DNA of 64,000 nt, from positions 124,001 to 188,000 of the forward strand of contig NZ_VOWJ01000031.1 in the NCBI RefSeq assembly GCF_008011665.1, written 5' to 3'. The DNA is from Campylobacter volucris (GTDB lineage Bacteria > Campylobacterota > Campylobacteria > Campylobacterales > Campylobacteraceae). The notes below the pieces were generated by a model. It was not told the DNA's origin, ran no database searches, and worked only from the letters and a program-made list of their open reading frames with translations. This document shows, one piece after another, positions 1 through 8,493 of this stretch (position 1 is the first letter of the stretch; each line of letters opens with the position of its first letter). The position numbers and the translations under genes were made by a program.

Positions 1-1
1 A

Positions 2-391
2 GCTTGTGATAAAGATGTAGTTAAAAACAATAGAATTTACATCTGTCAAAGAAATATGGTTTTAAATGGAAACAACACTTTGGTTTTAAATTCTACAGAT
101 GAACCAAGTAGTTTTAATCCTGGTATTGATGTGTTGTTTAATTCAGCACTTAAACTTCATAGGTATAACAAAATCTTAGCTATGATTTTAACAGGTATGG
201 GGGATGATGGAGCTAAGTCTTTATTTGAACTTTATAAAGTAGGAGTCAAATGCTTGTGTGAAAATGAGGCAGATTCTGTTGTGTATGGTATGCCTAAAAA
301 AGCTAAGGAAATGAATCCATTTTTAAAGCCGATGAGTTTGGTTGAATTGAAAAAAGAAATCACATATTTTGCAAATTCACAGGAAAAATGA
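2..391 (+). CDS. cheB: Chemotaxis protein-glutamate methylesterase CheB, 3' part
   Basis: The reading frame is open from the first bases of the window, so the gene starts upstream and only about 129 C-terminal residues are visible. CheB removes methyl groups from glutamates of chemoreceptors and so resets signalling during adaptation. The visible part carries the catalytic-domain signature LTGMGDDGA, which holds the active-site aspartate, followed by the usual C-terminal stretch ending in a MPKKAKE-type segment. The stop overlaps the start of cheR, its antagonist, and the two are commonly paired in Campylobacter. C. jejuni CheB lacks a receiver domain; whether that holds here cannot be seen. 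Confidence 0.9.
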   Translation, partial: ACDKDVVKNNRIYICQRNMVLNGNNTLVLNSTDEPSSFNPGIDVLFNSALKLHRYNKILAMILTGMGDDGAKSLFELYKVGVKCLCENEADSVVYGMPKKAKEMNPFLKPMSLVELKKEITYFANSQEK

Positions 392-1173
392 TGATAAAAA
401 TAACCGAAAACGAATTAAATGATTTTATTAAAATTGTAGAGCAAATTAGTGGAAATAATCTTACCGCAAAACGCGATATTTTACTCATTAAACTTCCTAA
501 ATTTTTAAAAGAATTAGGAATAAATAGTTTAAGTGAATTAAATGAAAAAGTGAGTTTTAATAGAAATTTAAAACAAGAAACAATGGATTTTATCACAGTT
601 TGTGAGACTTATTTTTTTAGAGAGTTAGAACAATTAAAAGATGTTATTTTTTATATAAAATCTCTTGATAGACCTGTAAATATTCTTTGTGCTCCATGTT
701 CTAGTGGTGAGGAAGTTTATTCTTTGGCGATTTTGGCAAGTGAAAATTTCATTAAAGGTATGAATATCATTGGTATAGATATTAATAAAAAAATGATAGA
801 TCGTTGTAATGAAATGGTTTATTCAGAGCGTTCTGTATCTAGATTAAATCTTAATCAAAAAAAGCGTTTTTTTGATGTAAAAAATGGTATGTATCATTTA
901 AAGAAAGAAACTCTTGCTTGTAGATGTCGTTTTGAGCTTTGTAATGTTTTTGATGATGCTTTATTTAGACTTGGAAAATTTGATCTTATATTTTCAAGAA
1001 ATATGATGATTTATTTTGACCAAGATTTTAAAATCAAACTTATGGAGCGTTTTCATAGAATTTTAAATAAAGAGGGTAGAATTTATCCCGGAAAGTCTGA
1101 TTTGGTTCCTGAAACTGCATATTTTGAAAAAAATTTTAGTGCTGGTGGAATTTATTACAATAGGGTGGATTAA
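388..1173 (+). CDS. cheR: Chemotaxis protein methyltransferase CheR
   Basis: CheR uses S-adenosylmethionine to methylate chemoreceptor glutamates in the cytoplasm. The 261-residue protein has the usual layout: a short helical N-terminal domain (about residues 1-75) and a SAM-binding domain with ILCAPCSSGEEVYS (the family's A-CSTGEE-YS motif) and the later motif FDLIFSRNMMIYFD. The start overlaps the cheB stop. AGGA at 381-384 lies 3 bases before the ATG at 388 and 6 before the ATG at 391, so the second ATG may be the true start. The stop codon overlaps the end of the opposing MFS gene by four bases. Confidence 0.93.
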   Translation: MMIKITENELNDFIKIVEQISGNNLTAKRDILLIKLPKFLKELGINSLSELNEKVSFNRNLKQETMDFITVCETYFFRELEQLKDVIFYIKSLDRPVNILCAPCSSGEEVYSLAILASENFIKGMNIIGIDINKKMIDRCNEMVYSERSVSRLNLNQKKRFFDVKNGMYHLKKETLACRCRFELCNVFDDALFRLGKFDLIFSRNMMIYFDQDFKIKLMERFHRILNKEGRIYPGKSDLVPETAYFEKNFSAGGIYYNRVD

Positions 1174-1195
1174 TTAAATTTTTTATTAAACCACC
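1164..1195. terminator. Bidirectional terminator candidate across converging stop codons
   Basis: An 11-bp inverted repeat with one mismatch (GGTGGATTAAT at 1164-1174 against ATTAAACCACC at 1185-1195) encloses a T-rich 10-base loop. It covers the stop codons of both cheR and the converging MFS gene, so it could end transcription from either side. Confidence 0.55.
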
Positions 1196-2363
1196 ACCAA
1201 TAAATTGTTGCAAAGATAAAGCATACCCCCAAAGCAAAAGTAAAATGACTTAATTGTATCTGATAAAATTCAAATAAATATCCAGTAGAAAAAACTATAA
1301 TAGCACTAAAGGTTAAAAACACCATATCATTATAAGCTATAACTCTACCATAATACTTTTTATCGCATTCGTTTTGCAAAAGTGTATAGGTGTAACTCCA
1401 TAAAGATGAAGTGCAAAATCCTGCTGCTATAAGTCCAATAAAGGCAAGATAAAAGTTAAATTGCAAACAAGACCAAAGTATTATACCCAAGCCTTGTGCA
1501 AAATATAAATAAGTTAAAGTGTTTTTATTAATATAAGGACTTAAAATATAAGGACCAATAAGCAACGATAATGCTCTTATGGCATTAGATAAGCCTATAG
1601 CTAATGGTATAGATATAATATTTGCGTATTGATATTCAGCCAAAAGAGTGATTAAAACATCATAAGCAGTTATGCCAACAATACCATGGAGTAAAATTAA
1701 ATGTATGATTTTTTTATTATTAAAAACATATACCAAGCCTTCTTTAAAAAGGATAAAAACATTGTTTTGTGTGGTATTTTTTTTATTTGGTAAAATGATG
1801 GTTTTTAAAATGAGCATAGCACAAAATAGCATTAAAGTATCTGCTATAAAGGCTAATTTTACACCAAAAAAATCTATAAATATTCCAGCAGCAGCCATCC
1901 CTAAAGCATAAGAAACAGCCCATATAATACTATGCAACTCATTACCTAGTTTTAATTCTTGTGGGGTTAAAATTTTTGGCAAAACAGACATTTCTGTTTG
2001 AAAATACATACTAGCAACCGCCATACGGACAAAGGTTAAAAGATATAAAAACCAAAGCATAGCTAGAGAATTTATAAAAATTAACATAAAAATAGAAAAC
2101 ATTTCTATAGTGATCATACTCATAAGTAATTTTTTTGGTTTAAATTTATCTACAATGATCCCATTAATTGGTGCAAGTATAATTGAAGGTAAAAAGACAA
2201 AAATAGTAGAAAAACTAATAATATCTGCAGGAGCATTAAGCTCTTTTGTTAAAAGAGTAAAAATTCCTACTTGGGAAAACCAAGCTCCAAAATAACTGAT
2301 AAATTGTATTATGGCTAAAAGACAAAAGGTTTTATTGTTTTTTAATAAAGAACGATAAGTCAT
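1170..2363 (-). CDS. MFS transporter, probable drug or macrolide-type efflux protein
   Basis: This is a 397-residue integral membrane protein with about 12 hydrophobic segments and the layout of the major facilitator superfamily. The segment INGIIVDKFKPKK, after the second membrane segment, fits the loop 2-3 motif with its Asp and basic residues. The closest family I recognise is the MefA/NreB-like exporters, so export of small hydrophobic compounds is a guess; the substrate is unknown. An upstream ATG lies at 2369, but AGG directly abuts it and sits 6 bases before the ATG at 2363, so 2363 is preferred. It is a single-gene unit facing cheR, transcribed divergently from mqnC. Confidence 0.8.
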   Translation of the reverse strand: MTYRSLLKNNKTFCLLAIIQFISYFGAWFSQVGIFTLLTKELNAPADIISFSTIFVFLPSIILAPINGIIVDKFKPKKLLMSMITIEMFSIFMLIFINSLAMLWFLYLLTFVRMAVASMYFQTEMSVLPKILTPQELKLGNELHSIIWAVSYALGMAAAGIFIDFFGVKLAFIADTLMLFCAMLILKTIILPNKKNTTQNNVFILFKEGLVYVFNNKKIIHLILLHGIVGITAYDVLITLLAEYQYANIISIPLAIGLSNAIRALSLLIGPYILSPYINKNTLTYLYFAQGLGIILWSCLQFNFYLAFIGLIAAGFCTSSLWSYTYTLLQNECDKKYYGRVIAYNDMVFLTFSAIIVFSTGYLFEFYQIQLSHFTFALGVCFIFATIYWWWFNKKFN

Positions 2364-2396
2364 AATCATCCTAAAATTTTATAATTAAAAGCCTTA

Positions 2397-2402
2397 ATTA
2401 TA
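2397..2402 (-). promoter_or_regulatory. Probable -10 box of the MFS gene
   Basis: TATAAT on the minus strand, about 34 bases before the chosen MFS start. No clear -35 box is visible, which is normal for Campylobacter sigma70 promoters. Confidence 0.5.
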
Positions 2403-2433
2403 TCGTTTTTAAAATTATTTTACATTTAAATGA

Positions 2434-2439
2434 TATAAT
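2434..2439 (+). promoter_or_regulatory. Probable -10 box of the mqnC operon
   Basis: A perfect TATAAT 28 bases before the mqnC start. It lies in the 103-bp divergent region shared with the MFS gene and would drive mqnC, the M16-like gene, recG and perhaps the regulator gene. Confidence 0.55.
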
Positions 2440-2466
2440 TAAAGTTTTAATAAAAAAAGGTAAAAG

Positions 2467-3513
2467 ATGAGTAGATTAGATAAAAAACAAGCCTTAAGAT
2501 TATTAAAAGAAGCTCCACTGTATGAGCTTGGAGAATTAGCTTACAAGAAAAAACTAGAAATTCATCCTGAAAAAATTACAACTTTTGTTGTAGATAGAAA
2601 TATAAATTATACAAATATTTGTTGTATAGATTGTGATTTTTGTGCATTTTGTAGAAAAGAAAAAGATGATGATTCTTATATTTTAAAATATGAAGAAATT
2701 GGTCAAAAAATAGAAGAATTACAAGCAATTGGCGGCACTCAAATTTTATTTCAAGGTGGAGTGCATCCTAAGTTAAAGATTCAATGGTATGAAGATTTAC
2801 TTTCTTATATAAAAACTAATTATCCAACTATAACAGTACATGGGTTTTCTGCTGTAGAAATAGCTTATATAGCTAAAGTGTCTAAAATTTCCATAGAAGA
2901 AGTGTTAAAAAGACTTCAAGCTAGCGGACTTTTTTCTATACCTGGAGCAGGAGCTGAAGTTTTAAGCGATAGAGTAAGGGATATTATAGCACCTCATAAA
3001 TGCGATAGCGCTACTTGGCTTAAGGTGCATGAAAGTGCACATAATATAGACATGAAAAGCACTGCTACTATGATGTTTGGCACAGTAGAAACGGATGAGG
3101 AGTTAATAGAACATTTTGATCATTTGAGAAATTTACAAGATAAAACAAATGGCTTTCGAGCTTTTATTTTATGGTCATTTCAAAGTCAAAATACACCTTT
3201 AATCCAAAAACATCCTGAAATTATCAAGCAAAGTTCTAATAAATATTTGAGATTATTAGCCTTGGCAAGATTGTATTTAGATAATTTTAAAAATTTGCAA
3301 AGTTCTTGGGTGACTCAAGGATCATTAATAGGGCAACTAGCATTGCAATTTGGGGCTAATGATTTAGGTTCAACAATGATGGAAGAAAATGTTGTAGCCG
3401 CAGCTGGTGCAAAATATAGAATGAATCAAGAGCAGATGATAGAGCTTATAAAAGATATTGGAGAAATTCCAGCAAAACGCGATACAGCTTATAATATTTT
3501 AGAAAGGTTTTGA
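2467..3513 (+). CDS. mqnC: Cyclic dehypoxanthine futalosine synthase MqnC (radical SAM)
   Basis: MqnC closes the ring of dehypoxanthine futalosine in the futalosine route to menaquinone, the only respiratory quinone route in Campylobacter. The 348-residue protein carries a radical-SAM cluster motif CX3CX2C at C52, C56 and C59 (with extra cysteines at 53 and 62). The segments GGTQILFQGGVHP and the C-terminal FGANDLGSTMMEENV are typical of the MqnC/MqnE/CofH group. MqnE belongs to the same group, but overall similarity and synteny with Cj0462 point to MqnC. A RBS-like AAAAAGG precedes the ATG. It is first in an operon with the M16-like gene and recG. Confidence 0.88.
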   Translation: MSRLDKKQALRLLKEAPLYELGELAYKKKLEIHPEKITTFVVDRNINYTNICCIDCDFCAFCRKEKDDDSYILKYEEIGQKIEELQAIGGTQILFQGGVHPKLKIQWYEDLLSYIKTNYPTITVHGFSAVEIAYIAKVSKISIEEVLKRLQASGLFSIPGAGAEVLSDRVRDIIAPHKCDSATWLKVHESAHNIDMKSTATMMFGTVETDEELIEHFDHLRNLQDKTNGFRAFILWSFQSQNTPLIQKHPEIIKQSSNKYLRLLALARLYLDNFKNLQSSWVTQGSLIGQLALQFGANDLGSTMMEENVVAAAGAKYRMNQEQMIELIKDIGEIPAKRDTAYNILERF

Positions 3514-4733
3514 TGTTAAATTTAGATATTAATGGTAAAAAAATTGATATTGTTTATGAGTATGAAAATGAATTGCCTGTAGTGTTTTTTAAAATGATTT
3601 TTAAAAATAGTGGGAAAATAGCAGAAAAGCATAATGCAGGCACAGCGAGTATGCTAGCTAGAATTTTAAATGAAGGTAGTGATGATAATTTTTTTAAAAA
3701 TTTAGAACAAAAGGCCGTAGAATTATATGCTAAAGCTAGTTTTGAACATTTTCAAATTAGTATAAAATGCTTAAAAGAGCATTTTGATTTTGCCATAGAG
3801 AAATTGGAAGAATTGTTAAACAATATTCGTTTTGAAGAAAAAATTTTACAAAGATTAAAAACTTTAGCTATTGGGGAACTTATAAGCTTAAATAGTGATT
3901 ATGATTACCAAGCTAAAAGACTTTTAAATAAAAATGTCTTTAAAGATGAAATTTTTCAAACAGGACTTGATGGAAGCAAAGAAAGTATAGAAAAAATTTC
4001 CATAGAAGAATTAAAAAATTTTATGAATGATAATTTTAATTTGAGTAATCTAACCTTTGTTTTTGGTGGTGATATAAAAGAAGATGAAGTTTTAGAAAAG
4101 ACAAAAAAACTTTGTTTTTATTTTAAGCATAATAAAGAAAATCTTAATAAAAAATTTATTTTAAATAAAGATATAGTAGATGTTGTAGAATTTAAAAGCA
4201 CTGAGCAAGCTTATATTTACTTTTGTTCTCTTTTTGACATTAGTATAAATAGTCAAGATATGTATTTAGCAAAAATTGCTTTGTTTGTGCTAGGCCAAGG
4301 TGGATTTGGATCAAGATTAATGGAGGAAATTCGTGTTAAAAGAGGTTTGGCATATTCAGCATATGCCATGCTTGATGTAAATTTAAATTATAGTAGAGTT
4401 TTTGGATACTTACAGACTAAAAATGAAAGCGCAAAAACAGCAAAAAATATAGTCAAAGAAATTTTTGATAATTTTATAAATCAAGGTGTCAATGAAAAAG
4501 AATTTGAACTTGCTAAAAGATTTTTAATCGGCTTTATGCCTTTGCGTTATGAAAATTTAAGTAAAAGACTTGAAATCATGTTAAATGAATATTTACATGG
4601 TTTAAAAATAGGAAATTTAAAAGAAGATATACAAAAAATTAAAAATGCAAATTTAAAAGATTTAAATTTGTTTATTGATAAACATAGTGAGATTGCAAGA
4701 CTTAGTTTTGCAAGTATAGAAAATGAAGGTTGA
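3513..4733 (+). CDS. M16-family peptidase-like protein without the zinc-binding motif
   Basis: The 406-residue protein has the two-lobed M16 (pitrilysin/MPP) architecture. The C-terminal half shows the family signature GGFGSRLMEEIRVKRGLAYSAYA. At the place where active members have HXXEH (normally AGLAHFLEHML) this protein reads AGTASMLARIL, so both histidines and the glutamate are missing and it should not bind zinc. Such inactive M16 subunits usually pair with an active partner. I place the start at the ATG at 3513, whose first base is the last base of the mqnC stop; a TTG at 3510 is also in frame. The 3' end overlaps recG by 11 bases. Synteny matches C. jejuni Cj0463. Confidence 0.85.
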   Translation: MLNLDINGKKIDIVYEYENELPVVFFKMIFKNSGKIAEKHNAGTASMLARILNEGSDDNFFKNLEQKAVELYAKASFEHFQISIKCLKEHFDFAIEKLEELLNNIRFEEKILQRLKTLAIGELISLNSDYDYQAKRLLNKNVFKDEIFQTGLDGSKESIEKISIEELKNFMNDNFNLSNLTFVFGGDIKEDEVLEKTKKLCFYFKHNKENLNKKFILNKDIVDVVEFKSTEQAYIYFCSLFDISINSQDMYLAKIALFVLGQGGFGSRLMEEIRVKRGLAYSAYAMLDVNLNYSRVFGYLQTKNESAKTAKNIVKEIFDNFINQGVNEKEFELAKRFLIGFMPLRYENLSKRLEIMLNEYLHGLKIGNLKEDIQKIKNANLKDLNLFIDKHSEIARLSFASIENEG

Positions 4734-6531
4734 AGAAAAAGATTTAAAAATACTTCAATCGCTTGGGGTAAAAAATTGCATTGATCTTGCTTTGGTTTTA
4801 CCTAAAAAAATAGATGATTATCGTGTGAGTAAATTTCCAAAAGAAGGATACTGTGCTCAAAATATAAAGGTTTTAAATACTAAATTTCATTCTTTACGGC
4901 TTTTTATTCAATGTGAGTGTTTAGAATGGAATATCAAAGCAAACATCATCGTGTTTAATCCTAAAAAATGGCATTTTCATACCTTTAAAATTTCTAATCA
5001 AATATCTATTTATGCAAAAGTAAGTAATTTTAATGATATATGGCAGTTTGTTAATCCTAAGATTATCAAAAATACTAATGAAATCTTTCCAAGATATCAA
5101 ATTCATTCTATAAAAGATGAAATGATAAAAAATATCATTCAAAAATATGTCAATGAAAACAATCTTAAAGCATTAAATTTAGAACAAAAATACATTAATC
5201 TTCTTTTAAATTTACACACTTATGATCAAAAATCCATATTAATGTTTGAAAATTTACATACCATTTTAAAAGATTTAAAATATATAGAAATTTTTAATCA
5301 TCTTAAGCGTTTAAGAGGGAAAAAAATCACTCAAAAAGCTTATAAAATAGAACTTTTTGATATAAAAAAATGGCTTGAAAATTTAGAATTTACTCCTACA
5401 AAAGATCAACTTCGTGCTATAGAAGATATTAAACAAGATTTACAAAGTGATGAAGCTAAAAGACGCGTTGTAATGGGAGATGTTGGGTGTGGTAAAACTT
5501 TAGTTTTGCTTGCATCTAGTTTGCTTGTTTATCCTAAAAAATCCATACTAATGGCTCCAACAAGTATTTTAGCTGAGCAAATTTATCATGAAGCAAAAAG
5601 ACTTCTGCCTAAATTTATGAATATAATTTTATTAAAAGGTGGAAAAAAAGATAAAGACTTAGATGAGCTAAAAAAACAAGCTCATCTTATCATAGGTACT
5701 CATGCTTTAATTTACCAAGAAGAATTTGATGCAGTTTTGGTAATGATAGATGAGCAACATCGTTTTGGGTCTAATCAAAGACAAAAAATTGCTACATTAA
5801 ATCAAAAATCTGATTTAATCCCACATATCATACAATTTTCTGCCACACCTATCCCAAGAACTTTATCTATGATACAAAGTGAGTTGGTCAATTTTAGTTT
5901 TATTAAACAAATGCCGTTTAAAAAGGATATTAAAACATTTTGCATACAAGATAAAGATTTTAGATTTTTACTTGAAAAAATTAATCAAGAAATTTCCAAA
6001 AATCATCAAATAATCATCATTTATCCTTTAGTACGCGAAAGTCAAACTATGGAGTATTTATCTTTAGAAGAGGCAAAAGATTATTGGTTTGGTAAATATA
6101 AAAATGTTTATATTACTCATGGTAAAGATAAAAATAAAGATCAAATTTTGCAAGAATTTAAAGAAAAAGGAAATATTTTGCTCTCAACAACCGTGGTTGA
6201 AGTAGGAATTTCTTTACCAAGGCTTAGTGTGATTGTAATAGTAGCTGCTGAAAGACTAGGACTTGCTACTTTACATCAATTAAGAGGTAGAGTAGGTAGG
6301 GTAGGGCTTGAGAGTTTTTGTTATTTATATACAAAACAAAAAGAAATTCCAAAGCGTTTGCTTGAATTTTCTAAAACTTTAGATGGATTTGAAATAGCTC
6401 AACTAGATTTAAAAAATAGATTAAGTGGAGATTTACTTGATGGGACTATACAACATGGAAATCAGTTTAAGTATTTTGATTATGCTTTAGATGAGGATAT
6501 TCTTTTACAAGCTAAACAAGCTTTAGGATAA
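4723..6531 (+). CDS. recG: ATP-dependent DNA helicase RecG
   Basis: RecG remodels branched DNA, reversing stalled forks and processing Holliday junctions. The 602-residue protein is shorter than the usual ~690, as in other Epsilonproteobacteria, with a compact N-terminal wedge domain. Helicase motifs are clear: Walker A GDVGCGKT (about residues 250-257), the DEXH-type box DEQHRFG, QFSATPIPRTL (motif III), and STTVVEVGI plus HQLRGRVGR (motifs V-VI). The ATG lies inside the end of the M16-like gene, which implies translational coupling. Confidence 0.95.
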   Translation: MKVEEKDLKILQSLGVKNCIDLALVLPKKIDDYRVSKFPKEGYCAQNIKVLNTKFHSLRLFIQCECLEWNIKANIIVFNPKKWHFHTFKISNQISIYAKVSNFNDIWQFVNPKIIKNTNEIFPRYQIHSIKDEMIKNIIQKYVNENNLKALNLEQKYINLLLNLHTYDQKSILMFENLHTILKDLKYIEIFNHLKRLRGKKITQKAYKIELFDIKKWLENLEFTPTKDQLRAIEDIKQDLQSDEAKRRVVMGDVGCGKTLVLLASSLLVYPKKSILMAPTSILAEQIYHEAKRLLPKFMNIILLKGGKKDKDLDELKKQAHLIIGTHALIYQEEFDAVLVMIDEQHRFGSNQRQKIATLNQKSDLIPHIIQFSATPIPRTLSMIQSELVNFSFIKQMPFKKDIKTFCIQDKDFRFLLEKINQEISKNHQIIIIYPLVRESQTMEYLSLEEAKDYWFGKYKNVYITHGKDKNKDQILQEFKEKGNILLSTTVVEVGISLPRLSVIVIVAAERLGLATLHQLRGRVGRVGLESFCYLYTKQKEIPKRLLEFSKTLDGFEIAQLDLKNRLSGDLLDGTIQHGNQFKYFDYALDEDILLQAKQALG

Positions 6532-6545
6532 ATGAAAGATAGATT

Positions 6546-7148
6546 ATGGATAAACATTTTGAGATTTTGGCATCTTTAGGACAAAGAAAAAAATTTAAAA
6601 AAGATAATATTTTATTTTTTCAAGGAGAAAAACCTAAAAATATTTTAATTTTATTCAGTGGTAAAGTGAGACTTTATAGAGTAAATTCTAAAGGATTTGA
6701 GCTGACTTTACATATTTTGATTCCTGTTAGTTTTATAGCTGAAATGCCTGTTTTTGAAGGTATCAATTATCCTGCAAATGCTATATGTGAAGAAGATTGT
6801 GAAATTTGTGTAATTGATTTTGAACATTTTAAAAAATTATGTATAGAAAATGGAGAAATTAGTTTTTTACTTTTATCGTCTTTATTTGGCAAGATTAGAA
6901 TTTTGGAAAATTTTATTAGACAAAAATCACTTGATTTAAAATCAAGATTAGTTCAATTTTTAATTGAAAATGAAGAAAGACTACAAACTTTAAAACAAAA
7001 AGAAATTGCTATAATGCTTAGTATTCCTCCTGAATCTTTGTCGAGATTTTTAAAAGAATTTAAGCAAAATTCTTTAATTTGTACTAATAAGGGAAAGATT
7101 ATGATTTTAAATAAAGAAAAAATGCAAAATTTAATTAAGTCTTTTTAA
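6546..7148 (+). CDS. nssR: Crp/Fnr-family transcription regulator, NssR-like
   Basis: The 200-residue protein has an N-terminal cyclic-nucleotide-binding-fold sensor (about residues 15-125) and a C-terminal winged helix whose recognition region is near 151-171 (IAIMLSIPPESLSRFLKEF). There is no N-terminal FNR-type cysteine cluster, so it is not an iron-sulphur FNR. Position after recG and before an amino acid ABC cluster matches C. jejuni Cj0466 (NssR), the nitrosative-stress regulator of the haemoglobins Cgb and Ctb. In C. jejuni ctb lies between recG and nssR; here only 14 bases separate them and ctb is absent. Function by orthology is likely, but its regulon here must differ. Confidence 0.7.
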   Translation: MDKHFEILASLGQRKKFKKDNILFFQGEKPKNILILFSGKVRLYRVNSKGFELTLHILIPVSFIAEMPVFEGINYPANAICEEDCEICVIDFEHFKKLCIENGEISFLLLSSLFGKIRILENFIRQKSLDLKSRLVQFLIENEERLQTLKQKEIAIMLSIPPESLSRFLKEFKQNSLICTNKGKIMILNKEKMQNLIKSF

Positions 7149-7156
7149 GTCTTATT

Positions 7157-7169
7157 TGTTACAATAACA
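7157..7169. promoter_or_regulatory. Palindrome overlapping a possible -10 of the ABC operon
   Basis: TGTTA-CAA-TAACA is a perfect 5-bp-arm palindrome between the regulator stop (7148) and the first permease start (7191). It overlaps TACAAT (7160-7165), a possible -10 box. The arms have the opposite order to the TTAAC-N4-GTTAA motif reported for NssR, so it may be an operator for another factor or a chance AT-rich repeat. Confidence 0.3.
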
Positions 7170-7190
7170 CTAAAAAAATGGGATGGTTTT

Positions 7191-7838
7191 ATGGATTTTG
7201 GTTTTTTAATCCAATTTGGCCCGATGTTTCTGCAAGCTACTTGGCTGACTTTAAAACTTGCAGTTTATGGTGTATTTTTTGCATTTTTAGTGGGTTTGTT
7301 TTGCGTAGTAGTATCCTTTTTTAAATTTAAGTTGATAAATAAAATTTGCAAAATTTATATAGAATTTTCAAGAAATACACCATTGCTTATACAACTTTTC
7401 TTTTTATATTATGCTTTACCTGAATTTGGAATTCATCTTGGTTCGTTTGCTTGCGCTATTATAGGGCTTAGTTTCCTTGGTGGATCTTATATGGCAGAGA
7501 GCTTAAGAGCAGGTATTGAAGCTATTAAAAAACAACAATATGAATCAGGTCTTTCTTTAGGATTAAATAGATGGCAAAATTTTCGCTATGTTATTTTACC
7601 TCAAGCTTTGGGTATTTCTATGCCAAGTATTAGTGCAAATATCATTTTTTTGCTAAAAGAAACTTCGGTTGTAAGCATCATAGCTTTAGCAGATTTAGTT
7701 TATGTTGCTAAAGATCTTATAGGTCTTTATTATAAAAGTAATGAAGCTTTATTTGCGCTTGTGGTTTGTTATTTGATTTTGATTTTACCTTTGTCTTTAA
7801 TACTTAATCGCATAGAAAAAAGGTTAAACTATGTTTGA
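7191..7838 (+). CDS. Polar amino acid ABC transporter permease
   Basis: This is an inner-membrane subunit of a HisM/GlnP-type importer, 215 residues, with about five membrane segments. It has the family's EFSRNTPLLIQLFFLYY segment near residues 58-74 and the cytoplasmic EAA loop, ESGLSLGLNRWQNFRYVILPQA, which docks on the ATPase. It corresponds to C. jejuni Cj0467. The 3' end overlaps the second permease by eight bases, so the two very likely form a heterodimer. Confidence 0.9.
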   Translation: MDFGFLIQFGPMFLQATWLTLKLAVYGVFFAFLVGLFCVVVSFFKFKLINKICKIYIEFSRNTPLLIQLFFLYYALPEFGIHLGSFACAIIGLSFLGGSYMAESLRAGIEAIKKQQYESGLSLGLNRWQNFRYVILPQALGISMPSISANIIFLLKETSVVSIIALADLVYVAKDLIGLYYKSNEALFALVVCYLILILPLSLILNRIEKRLNYV

Positions 7839-8490
7839 AATTTTAAATCAAGATACTTTAACAAGATTATTTGAAGGATTAAAAGTTACTTTAGAACTTT
7901 CTTTTATTAGTGTTTTGATTTCACTTGTTGGCGGGATATTTTTTGGAATATTAATGAATTCTAAAAATAAAATCATTTATAGTTTTTGTCGTTTTATGCT
8001 TGAATTTGTGCGTATTATGCCTTTGCTTGTTTGGCTTTTTATGGTGCATTTTGGGCTAGCTAAGTGGCTTGGATGGCATTTGGATGCTTTAACATCAAGT
8101 GTTATAGTATTTAGTATTTGGGGTATTTTTGAGATGATGGATTTAGTGAGATCTTCATTAGTTAGCATACCTAAACATCAATATGAATCAGGCTTTTCTT
8201 TAGGATTTAATAAATTACAGGTTTATTTTTTTATCATCATTCCTTTATCTTTGAGAAGGCTTTTGCCTATGAGTATTAATTTATTTACTAGAATCATTAA
8301 AAGTACTTCTGTGATTTATTTAATAGGCGGAGTTGAGCTTATCAAAGTGGGTCAGCAAATAATAGAATTGAGTCTGTTTAAAAATTCATATTCTGCTTTT
8401 ATAATTTATGGATTAATTTTAATGATTTATTTTATACTTTGTTATCCTTTGTCGATATATTCAAAATTTTTAGAAAAAAAGTGGAGTTAA
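7831..8490 (+). CDS. Polar amino acid ABC transporter permease, second subunit
   Basis: This 219-residue membrane protein is a paralogue of the gene just upstream. It shows the same plan: a FVRIMPLLVWLFMVHFG segment and the EAA loop YESGFSLGFNKLQVYFFIIIPL. It corresponds to C. jejuni Cj0468. Start and preceding stop overlap by eight bases, and the ATPase gene begins three bases after its stop, so the operon is translated as a block. Confidence 0.9.
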   Translation: MFEILNQDTLTRLFEGLKVTLELSFISVLISLVGGIFFGILMNSKNKIIYSFCRFMLEFVRIMPLLVWLFMVHFGLAKWLGWHLDALTSSVIVFSIWGIFEMMDLVRSSLVSIPKHQYESGFSLGFNKLQVYFFIIIPLSLRRLLPMSINLFTRIIKSTSVIYLIGGVELIKVGQQIIELSLFKNSYSAFIIYGLILMIYFILCYPLSIYSKFLEKKWS

Positions 8491-8493
8491 GTT

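Noticed and set aside
57-391. Treating the ATG near 56 as the true cheB start
   Set aside because: The frame is open to the window edge and the upstream residues are coding-like, so the gene is truncated by the window.
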